The notes beneath the pieces are model-generated. The model made no database searches. It was not told where the DNA came from and was given only the letters and a program-made list of their open reading frames with translations. From positions 1 to 13,676 of the forward strand of contig JWZX01002183.1 of assembly GCA_001275005.1 (NCBI GenBank): a DNA stretch of 13,676 bases, written 5' to 3'. The DNA comes from Chrysochromulina tobinii. Lineage: Eukaryota; Haptophyta; Prymnesiales; Chrysochromulinaceae. The position numbers were made by a program, and so were the translations under genes. The first letter of the stretch is position 1, and each line of letters begins with the position of its first letter. Below, piece by piece: positions 1 through 5,861 of the stretch.

Positions 1-1
1 C

Positions 2-1006
2 TTCTTCTACCTCGTCGTGGCGAGGAAGCTCTGCATCCACACTGGGAGCTGCCTGCGTGCAAGTGGACCGAACCGAGCCGGACTCGGGGGTTACAGCAAT
101 CGGGTGCTGGTCGGGCCGTGGGCGCTTGTCAATGACAGTTGTGTTGTGGAGACAGCCCTGCAACTTGGCATCCGGTTCGACTTGTGGTACGGCGAACCGC
201 CTCTCAACCGCCGATTCTGCTCACATACGACGCCAGGGCATGTCTCGTATCGTGTTGTGGCGCCGGACCAGTTCGCGAATCTCCAAATGTCATTTCGGAT
301 GCTAACCGACTATGAAGTGAGGTGGAAAGTTCGCTTTGACTGGGTGCTGCGTACTGATATGCTGCTGTTCACCCCACTGCCGCACCACGCGCAGCTCGCG
401 CCAGGTGCACACCTCGTCAAGGGAATGGTCAAAGCGATAATTAACGACCACACCGCACTTGTCTCACGAGCACACGCACCAGCATACTTCGAACTTGCTG
501 AGGAATTCCGATGCGCCTTGAATGACACCACTGGTCGGTATGTACCAGTGAGCAAACTGGTCGACAATAACTACCTGATCGTGTCGAAGCTGTTGGCGCA
601 TCGCGTGCCGATCTGGCTGCTGCACATGGGTTACGTGCTCATTCGCCCGGGGCTTCCACTCGGCGAGTTTCACTATGACTGCTGGCGCCTCCTTATAAGT
701 AACGCCGCCGTGCCTTTAACAAACTCGACGCCCTGGTCCTGGTACGGGAACGGCTCATTAGAGGGCAGGACAGGCTCTGACTATGGCATCTATTTTCCGT
801 ATTGCTGCGAACACCTTGCCCCATCGTTCAACGTGTGCTTAAAAGGGTGGGGAAGCTTTAATGGCACGAGGCAGTTGGGCTTCTCCGCGGCAGGGGGCAC
901 GCACGCCACCAACGTGTCGGCAGCGGCAGCGGCGACTTCGGCAGCGGCGGCGGCGACTACGGCAGTGGCAGCGCGCGGCGACTACGGCAGCGGCAGCGAT
1001 GAGTAA
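2..1006 (+). CDS. Probable glycosyltransferase-like protein, 5'-truncated by window edge
   Basis: The frame is open from base 2 to a TAA at 1004-1006, so the true start and any signal anchor lie upstream; a GTG at 17 is not a credible start. At least 334 residues are visible. The core reads like an uncharacterised eukaryotic lumenal glycosyltransferase family. An acidic motif, WVLRTDMLLF (about nt 344-373), resembles the (R)TRxD nucleotide-sugar/metal site. It is followed by IINDHTALVSRAHAPAYF (about nt 437-490), like the 'vNDhFalvpR..a..YF' block common in that group. The final 40 residues are an Ala/Gly/Ser low-complexity tail ending in GDYGSGSDE, probably a disordered extension. No intron is needed in the visible part. 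The family assignment rests on motif resemblance only; it could be a different nucleotide-sugar enzyme. Donor and acceptor cannot be told. Confidence 0.55.
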   Translation, partial: FFYLVVARKLCIHTGSCLRASGPNRAGLGGYSNRVLVGPWALVNDSCVVETALQLGIRFDLWYGEPPLNRRFCSHTTPGHVSYRVVAPDQFANLQMSFRMLTDYEVRWKVRFDWVLRTDMLLFTPLPHHAQLAPGAHLVKGMVKAIINDHTALVSRAHAPAYFELAEEFRCALNDTTGRYVPVSKLVDNNYLIVSKLLAHRVPIWLLHMGYVLIRPGLPLGEFHYDCWRLLISNAAVPLTNSTPWSWYGNGSLEGRTGSDYGIYFPYCCEHLAPSFNVCLKGWGSFNGTRQLGFSAAGGTHATNVSAAAAATSAAAAATTAVAARGDYGSGSDE

Positions 1007-1021
1007 GGCAGCGGCAGCGGC
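917..1021 (+). repeat. GCA/GCG-rich imperfect repeat at the gene's 3' end
   Basis: Imperfect iteration of GGCAGCGGC and GCGGCGACTACGGCAG encodes the alanine-rich tail of the glycosyltransferase-like protein, including two Ala5 runs and two GDYG-like segments. It continues about 15 nt past the stop codon, so the repeat is a DNA-level expansion rather than a purely protein-level feature. Confidence 0.6.
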
Positions 1022-1252
1022 GAAAGCTTCTGAGTTTGCAGTGCAAGGAGCACGGCGCTTTGTTCGGTTGGGGGGGAGGCTAGTCATGTGTAGTGACCGG
1101 ACATGACACCGGGGAGCGTTTCGACTTGACTTAACATGACTTGACTCGACATCTTGCGTTTTGAGTGTGGGAACATATCCTGCACTTGACGAATTTGTGT
1201 GCATGCAAAGTGTCGGTGTCTGTTCGTGGTAAAACTGAATCTAGGTTTCTAC

Positions 1253-2482
1253 ATGGACCCGATGAACATGAACCTCGAATCTGTGTGCTGGGTGAGCATG
1301 CACGCGCCCGGTCAACGGTCTCCGAGGCTGCAGCTCGCGACGATCGAGCGGCCGCATACGACGCCATCCTCCATTCCCTCTCTCCCGCATTTCCACACTG
1401 GACATTCCTTGCGTGCGCGATCACCGTCAAGCTCGGACAAATCATCTGGACTAAGGTCACCGTGGTCCACTGAATCACCGCGCCCAAGCTCCATCGGGTC
1501 GCCGCGTGCAAGCTCCATCGATTCGCCGCGTCGGAGCACGCGGACCCAGTCGAGCTCTCACAGCTCGAGGGCGGACTCGCCACTTCTCGTAGAACAAGGC
1601 GCCTGTGGCCATCGCGCTGAATTGCTGGCTCCCACCTGGATGAGCGCCTCGTTCTCTTCGATCATCAAGGACATTAGCTCTGCGTACGGAGCCACGGGCC
1701 CCATGCTGCGCAAGCTGGAGAACGAGCGCCTTTTGCAGGACCGAATGATCACCTCTCGCAACCATCGCAAGCTGCAGGAGAAGCAAGAGGCATGTTCCTT
1801 GAGACTGTTGCCCAATGATACCCGAGTTGATGCCCGGTGCAATTCGCGCGGGTATGGACATGCGATCACAGCCCAATCGGTGCCCCAAGCGACCGAGCCC
1901 GACCCCGAGTACCTCTCACGACTGGCAAGCCCACGTCAACAGTACCGAGCCAACCGCGGCAATTTCGTGACGCCCGGTCCGGGATCGTACTCGCCCACGC
2001 TCGCCCACAAGCCTTCTCCCCCATCCATCTCATCGATCAAGGACCGTGAAAAACGCCTCAAGCCGCCGGAGGATGGCTCACCAGGCCCCATGTATTACCC
2101 GCCATGCAGATTCACCCACCCAGACAAGATTCATTCACCCACCCGCTCACCTTCGCATTCACCAACGGCATCGCGTCCACCATCCCGCTCATCAACGCGC
2201 TCACCTCGTTCAGCAACGCGTTCACCATCCCGTCCGCCATCGCGATCACCCGCACGCCCGTTCACCAATGTTCGCCAACACTCGCCGGTCGACGAGGTGC
2301 CTCACGCGCCACGCCCAATCCACCCGAATACCGATCTGAACAGATCAAGCGGCTCAGCTTGCATGGGCGTCGACATGGGCGCCAGAGCCGGCAGTGGTAT
2401 AGCTCCAGGGCTTGCAGTGGCAGCGGAGCCTGAAGCAGCGGAGGAGGCAGCGGAGACGGAGGCGGCACCAGAGGCAGAGTAG
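1253..2482 (+). CDS. Sperm-tail PG-rich repeat (SHIPPO/ODF3-like) protein, probable axonemal microtubule-associated protein
   Basis: A single open frame ends with TAG at 2480-2482. I chose the ATG at 1253 (MDPMNMN..., 409 aa); the frame also holds an in-frame ATG at 1199. In order it contains a Ser/Pro/Arg-rich N-terminus with repeated SPR(P/A)SSI-type units (nt 1430-1570), a helical segment beginning SSIIKDISSAYGATGP (nt 1655-1790), a first PG-rich motif TPGPGSYSPT (nt 1969-1998), a second SPGPMYYPP (nt 2077-2103), an SP/SR-repeat tract (nt 2131-2265), and an Ala/Glu acidic tail. PGPGxY motifs define the sperm-tail PG-rich family (ODF3, CFAP/CIMAP proteins), which bind along doublet microtubules of flagella. 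Only two motifs are present, whereas many family members have more, so it is a short or divergent member. The basic SP-rich tract could be a phosphorylated microtubule-binding region. The flagellar role is inferred from the motif. Confidence 0.6.
   Translation: MDPMNMNLESVCWVSMHAPGQRSPRLQLATIERPHTTPSSIPSLPHFHTGHSLRARSPSSSDKSSGLRSPWSTESPRPSSIGSPRASSIDSPRRSTRTQSSSHSSRADSPLLVEQGACGHRAELLAPTWMSASFSSIIKDISSAYGATGPMLRKLENERLLQDRMITSRNHRKLQEKQEACSLRLLPNDTRVDARCNSRGYGHAITAQSVPQATEPDPEYLSRLASPRQQYRANRGNFVTPGPGSYSPTLAHKPSPPSISSIKDREKRLKPPEDGSPGPMYYPPCRFTHPDKIHSPTRSPSHSPTASRPPSRSSTRSPRSATRSPSRPPSRSPARPFTNVRQHSPVDEVPHAPRPIHPNTDLNRSSGSACMGVDMGARAGSGIAPGLAVAAEPEAAEEAAETEAAPEAE
2131..2265 (+). repeat. Degenerate Ser-Pro/Ser-Arg codon repeat (TCACC.../CGCTCACC)
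   Basis: The units CGCTCACC, TCACCAACG and CCATCGCGATCACC recur irregularly here. They encode (S/T)-(P/R)-S-P-S-R-type residues inside the PG-rich protein. The units are 6-15 nt and imperfect. The encoded tract is strongly basic, proline-rich and probably disordered, in contrast with the acidic tail that follows. Confidence 0.6.
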
Positions 2483-2813
2483 CTGTCTTTACGGCTACTG
2501 TAGACCACTTCCTAACTCTGGCCACCTCGCAAATCTCGCATGAATCGCTCTAGAATCGCTCGCATACATGGGATGTCGTCAGAGCTCGAGATGCCACGAG
2601 AGGTCGGGTCAGAGGAGCATGCTCGATCAGTACGAGTACCGATATCAAGTCGAGTACATCACGAACGTGGTATTCCGCTCACTATAACACCCTCTGGACA
2701 GAGGAGACCAACACACGCCGACACATGAGAGTCCGACCGAGATACGACACTCACCTCTTGGACCTCGTCCGCTCTATTTGTGTCCCAACCATGGTCCCAA
2801 CGTGTCCCAATCG
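2483..2813. other. Convergent intergenic spacer (3' ends of two genes)
   Basis: This 331-nt spacer separates the + strand PG-rich protein gene from the - strand dioxygenase gene, so both 3' UTRs and polyadenylation sites should lie here. I see no convincing coding frame: the short ORFs (for example 2540-2728) have no recognisable pattern. No AATAAA was seen. A short degenerate repeat built on GTCCCAA(C/T) occurs at 2780-2812, close to the dioxygenase stop. Confidence 0.5.
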
Positions 2814-5685
2814 TCATCTGTTGCGGTCATGGCAGTTGGCCGCCCCCGTCCAGAGCTCCACCACCAACGACTGCCGGACGCCCGCGCGCACTGGCGAGAC
2901 GTTGTGAAAGTCCTCCGACCGAAACAGTATGGCGTCCCCTCGGCCGAGTGCATGCTCAACGGCTTCTGCCCCGTCGGCGCCCGGTACCCAAGTGAGGAAC
3001 GTCCCACCTGCCGCTTGGCTCGGCTCAGAGAGCAGCACCGACATCGTGATCGACGAGCCAGCATCTCGATGGCCTGTGGCCATCAGTTCGCCGCCCACGC
3101 GATACGTGTGCAGCTCGCAGCATCGCACCGACAGCTGGCGGAGCCCGTCGTCGCCTAGCTTAGCCCTCGGGTCCGCCCGGCGCATCGTGCTGATGATACG
3201 TGCAATGAGGGGCTCGGATCCGCTGCGCTTCACAGCCGCTCGGGTTTCGTCAGAGTGCACAAAGATCACCTCGTGCGAATCTTGGTGATCCATAAAGCAC
3301 TTCGTCTCGGCGCTGACGGCCTCACGGATGCTGACGAGAGACGAGATCTCGATCTCGATCATCAGAGGTCATCAGAGGTCATCAGAGGTGATCATCAGAG
3401 GTCATCAGAGGTCATCATCAGAGGTCATCAGAGGTCATCAGAGGTCATCAAGCGGCAATCGTGGTTCATCAGCGCATCCCTCGTGCCTGAGGAGAGACAA
3501 GATCTCGATCTCACTCAAGATGCCTCGCAGCACGAGCGGCTCGAACCGCTGCCCACGCAGAAGCGCGGCGCACTGCGCATGGCCACCAGAGACCGCCCAA
3601 GCTTCAGCATCAGCGCCGAGGGTCTCACACACGTCGATCGTCGCCCCGCTGTGAAGAAGGCACTGGACGACCGCCACGTCACCCCTTGCGGCCGCAAGGT
3701 GCAGCGCGGTGACGCCACTGTCGTCCTGGACATCGGGGCTTGCATGCCAGACGAGCAGAAGCAGCTCGACGAGCGAGATCGCACCGGCGAAGCTCGCGCG
3801 CATCAGCAACGTCGAGGGGCCGTGCCCTCCACGCATATCGACGGAGCCCTCGGCGGACTCGAGCCACGCAGTCACAGCGGCCTGCTGCCCTTGCTCCGCG
3901 GCGTTGAGGGCCGCCGCGAAGCGCAGCGAGGGCGTTGTCGCGGGCAGTGGCGGCAGCTGCGCGCGCCGGTAGCTCACGCAGTCTTCTCCGCGCGGCCACC
4001 GCCCTCCCGTGTAGAAGGGCGCGTGCGCGCGGACCCATCGCTCGCGAAGAGCCGACCGACTCGGCAACGCGCCTCGTGTGGCCGTGCCAGCGTCTGCCTC
4101 CCCCGTGCTGTTGTGCAGCAGAAGGTCCTCGAGGAGCTCATCGAGGAGGGGCCCGGCGACACGCCACGCGAGGATGGCACGCATTGCGGCCACGGGCACG
4201 CTGACCAAAGGCGGCTCCACCGCGCCACGCACGCCGCCGCCGTCGCCTCCGAGCGAAACTTGGTCGGAGAGGCCCGATTTGGCCTCGGAGTGGCCCGCCT
4301 CGATGAGCTCAGCCAGACACACGTCGAGGCGCGGGCTGGGAGGTCTGGTGGCAGCCACCCGATGCCGGCGCAGCAGTCCGACCAGTACGTGAGCCAACGG
4401 CTGTGGGATTTGTATCAGCGGACCCATATTAGGTAGGAGACGGATGGGAGGCGCGCTTGCCATATTAGGGAGGAGAGGTGCGCTTGGCGCGATCCTGGCG
4501 GTTTCGGCAGCCGGCGCCCCGGCGGTTTCCTCAGCCTGCGCACGATCGCACGCCGGCGAGCGGCCGAGCCTCGAGTGCAGCCTCGAGCTCAACGCCTCGA
4601 GCCGAGTCAGAGATCGTCGAAGCGCAGCCCGACGACTGCTCGCCGGGTCCGATCGCACCTGATGAGGGAGGCAATCAGAGGTCATCAGAGGTCATCAGAG
4701 GTCATCAAGCTGCCGGCCAGGTCCGATCGCACCGAGCCTCCGAGGTCAGTAGTATCCCCAAGGCAACCGAATAGCCAGCCGTCCTCGGAGAAGACAGCAA
4801 GTGTGCCCGCGGCACTCCGTCGGAGGTACTCGGAGCCACACGGCCCGCTCAGCGTCGCCGCCGCCTCCGAGGCCGGTGCCGCCCCAAAGCCTGATGACCT
4901 CTGATGACCTCTGATTGCCTCCGAGGCCGGTGCCGCCCCAAAGCCCGGGTCGCAAAGGCCCGCGTCGAGCAGGACAGGCAGGCTGAGGAGCGAGAGGAGG
5001 CCGCGCAGCTCCGGCACAAGAGAGAACCCTCTGCCGAGCGCGCCGGGTGCCCAGTGCGACGCGAGCGCGACCGACGAGGTTGCGAATGAGAGTGCGAGCT
5101 CGACCGCGTATCGGCGCATGCCATTCACAGCACCGCGGCTGGCTCGAAGGTGCGGAGCGAGCAAAAGGGCGTCGCCGGCGTCGAGGTCCAGGCGCTTGCC
5201 TGTTGGCGCTGTGCTGGCGCCGCCGTGGCAAGATGGCCACACGGTTGTCGCGCCCGACGAGCGGATCGCTCTACCGAAGCGCTCAGCGGTGCGATTCAGA
5301 GCTATGCGCACGCTCAAGACGTCGTGCTCGTCGGTTCGGCATAGCTCCGCCGATTCGGCATCGGCCCCGCGCTCGCTCAGCACGGCCGATAAGCTCACGA
5401 GCGCCGCATCCTCGCCAAGCTTCGCAGCGAGTAGGTCTGCGATCGGTGAGTGCAGCAGCTCGCCTAGGGCCGATTTGACGGCCGGCGTGAAGCTCATCCG
5501 CACTTCGTAGCGCAGACCGCCATCGAGTTCACGTAGCAGATCTTCTCCGTCGTGCAGGCCGAGAGTGCTGCGTTCAGTGCCGCAATGGCATCGACTCGAC
5601 AGGCCTCTGCCGTCTCATAGCTGATCACGCTATGTGCCACGGCGTATCCACGGGTTTCGAACTCGTCGTTGTCGTTGGGCGACAT
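2814..5685 (-). CDS. Multi-exon fusion: PhyH/2OG-like domain + ankyrin repeats + 2OG-Fe(II) dioxygenase
   Basis: I infer one - strand gene from four coding blocks: 5685-4945, 4890-4733, 4658-3487 and 3330-2814 (TGA at 2816-2814). Together they give about 862 aa if one missing base near 5543 is allowed for. The start is ATG 5685 (MSPNDNDEFETRGYAV), a typical N-terminus of phytanoyl-CoA/2OG dioxygenases. Block 1 continues to a GDALLL...RRYAVELALSF strand-like end. The middle is low in recognisable domains. Ankyrin-type repeats follow (about nt 3860-3550), including SGVTALHLAAARGDVAVVQC. The last exon has a second 2OG-Fe(II) domain of prolyl-4-hydroxylase type, with HRD (HxD motif), GDAILF, FHNVSPV (distal His) and a GVRQSLVVELW arginine. 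The joins are supported by splice-like borders and frame continuity: intron phases are 1, 0 and 2. Separate genes are possible, but the exact frame fits argue against it. The substrate is unknown. Confidence 0.65.
3331..3486 (-). other. Probable GC-AG intron, 156 nt (third of three)
   Basis: On the - strand it starts GCACGAGG at 3486 and ends TCTCGTCAG at 3331. Without splicing, the ankyrin frame stops at TGA inside the decamer array. Splicing joins ...ILSLL to SIREAVSAETK in phase 2 (AG|C), linking the ankyrin exon to the catalytic dioxygenase exon. It holds eight copies of a 10-bp unit (3361-3450), each with a CTGAT branch-point-like sequence, followed by a pyrimidine-rich acceptor. A 26-bp direct repeat (two mismatches) lies at the borders. 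Confidence 0.65.
3361..3450. repeat. Decamer tandem array, (ATCAGAGGTC)n, 8 units
   Basis: There are eight AGAGGT(C/G) units. Most are spaced 10 bp apart; two spacings are 13 bp (an extra ATC), and one unit has G for C. The same unit occurs three times at 4677-4707 and twice, inverted, at 4892-4916, always inside a predicted intron or insert of the same gene. Confidence 0.95.
4424..4485. repeat. Imperfect tandem duplication, 36-bp offset, coding
   Basis: CCATATTAGGTAGGAGA (4424) recurs as CCATATTAGGGAGGAGA (4460), and both copies end in a G(C/T)GCGCTT-type sequence. The first copy is longer by 9 nt. On the - strand this yields LLPNM twice, 12 residues apart, in the dioxygenase gene's middle exon. 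No splice-like AG is placed to make it an intron. Confidence 0.7.
4642..4733. repeat. 18-bp direct repeat at both borders of the 74-nt intron
   Basis: The + strand copies at 4642-4659 and 4716-4733 both contain GGTCCGATCGCACC and differ at one of 18 positions. The offset of 74 nt equals the predicted intron length. The GT of the 5' splice site lies in one copy, and the last G of the intron lies in the other. Confidence 0.85.
4659..4732 (-). other. Probable GT-AG intron, 74 nt (second of three)
   Basis: On the - strand it begins GTGCGATCGG at 4732 and ends CTCCCTCATCAG at 4659, with a pyrimidine-rich stretch before the AG. Without splicing, the upstream frame stops in the decamer array (…MTSDDL then TGA). 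Splicing joins ...GGS to VRSDPASSRRAALRR in phase 0 and opens the ankyrin exon. Three GATGACCTCT units lie inside, each giving a CTGAT that matches a branch-point consensus (CTRAY). An 18-bp direct repeat (4642-4659 and 4716-4733, one mismatch) sits at the two borders, 74 nt apart. Confidence 0.7.
4667..4922. repeat. 32-nt inverted identical block shared by the first and second introns
   Basis: The + strand 4667-4698 (starting GGAGGCAATCAGAGG) is identical to the - strand of 4922-4891. The identity extends past the decamers into a unique end, GGAGGCAATC. The two inserts are therefore copies of the same element in opposite orientations rather than independent microsatellite growth. Confidence 0.85.
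4863..4945. repeat. 29-bp perfect direct repeat flanking decamer insert
   Basis: The copies are 4863-4891 and 4917-4945 (both begin GCCTCCGAGG and end CCAAAGCC on the + strand) and look identical over 29 bp. They are separated by 25 nt (4892-4916) made of TGATGACCTC units. The layout is that of a target-site-like duplication around a short insert. Confidence 0.9.
4891..4944 (-). other. Probable GC-AG intron or in-frame insert, 54 nt (first of three)
   Basis: Read on the - strand, the segment begins GCTTTGG at 4944 and ends CATCAG at 4891. It is one copy of a 29-bp direct repeat plus a 25-nt insert containing two AGAGGTCATC units. Removal leaves ...DPG|FGAAPASEA (phase 1) and one copy of the duplicated protein segment. 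Its length is divisible by three, so reading through adds 18 residues and duplicates GFGAAPASEA. It has no good branch-point sequence. It could be a spliced GC-AG intron or a recent coding insertion; the borders are ambiguous within the repeat. Confidence 0.5.
5494..5633 (-). other. Apparent -1 frame break in first exon of dioxygenase gene
   Basis: The N-terminal frame from ATG 5685 runs to a TGA at about 5494, ending in an unconvincing NSMAVCATKCG. The frame that carries the domain onward is open from 5633, and its convincing part starts about LLRELDGGLRYEVRMSFTP. Moving between them requires one added base (or two removed) somewhere in 5494-5633, most plausibly near 5543, after ...SACTTE. 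No intron of suitable length with plausible borders is visible. It could be a sequencing/assembly deletion or a real lesion. Confidence 0.55.
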
Positions 5686-5861
5686 CAAAAAAGTAAGGCT
5701 CTCATATGTAAAATCCCCTTTAGGCAACTAGGGGGTCTCTCGCCGAGCCCTGCAGCCCACAACGCACCCGCGCCTCGAGACGCCTCGAATCCCCAGCAGG
5801 CCCACACCACGTGGCCCTCGCTCATCACGCCATCACAAGTCATCACGACGCTCATCAGACA

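Larger units (their letters stand above)
3331..3512. repeat. 26-bp direct repeat at both borders of the 156-nt intron
   Basis: Copies at 3331-3356 and 3487-3512 share CTGA(C/G)GAGAGAC(G/A)AGATC followed by TCGATCTC, with two mismatches over 26 bp. The offset of 156 nt equals the predicted intron length. In the gene's direction the copies read GAGATCGAGATCTYGTCTCT, a natural pyrimidine-rich 3' splice context. Confidence 0.85.

Noticed and set aside
3361-3450. AGGTCA half-sites spaced by 4 bp (DR4-type nuclear receptor element)
   Set aside because: The decamer happens to give AGGTCA-N4-AGGTCA, but nuclear receptors are animal proteins and the array sits in introns of what looks like an algal gene.
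3331-3486. CRISPR-like array because of regular repeats
   Set aside because: Repeats of 10 bp with no unique spacers, in a eukaryotic intron.
3487-3514. A separate 28-nt GT-AG intron (GTGAG...CTCAG) just upstream of the 156-nt intron
   Set aside because: It is much shorter than plausible, changes the reading frame, and is explained as the first copy of the 26-bp direct repeat.
3255-4436. + strand ORF of 393 codons opposite the ankyrin exon
   Set aside because: Its start runs through the decamer array, its composition is Arg-rich, and the opposite strand gives clear ankyrin repeats.
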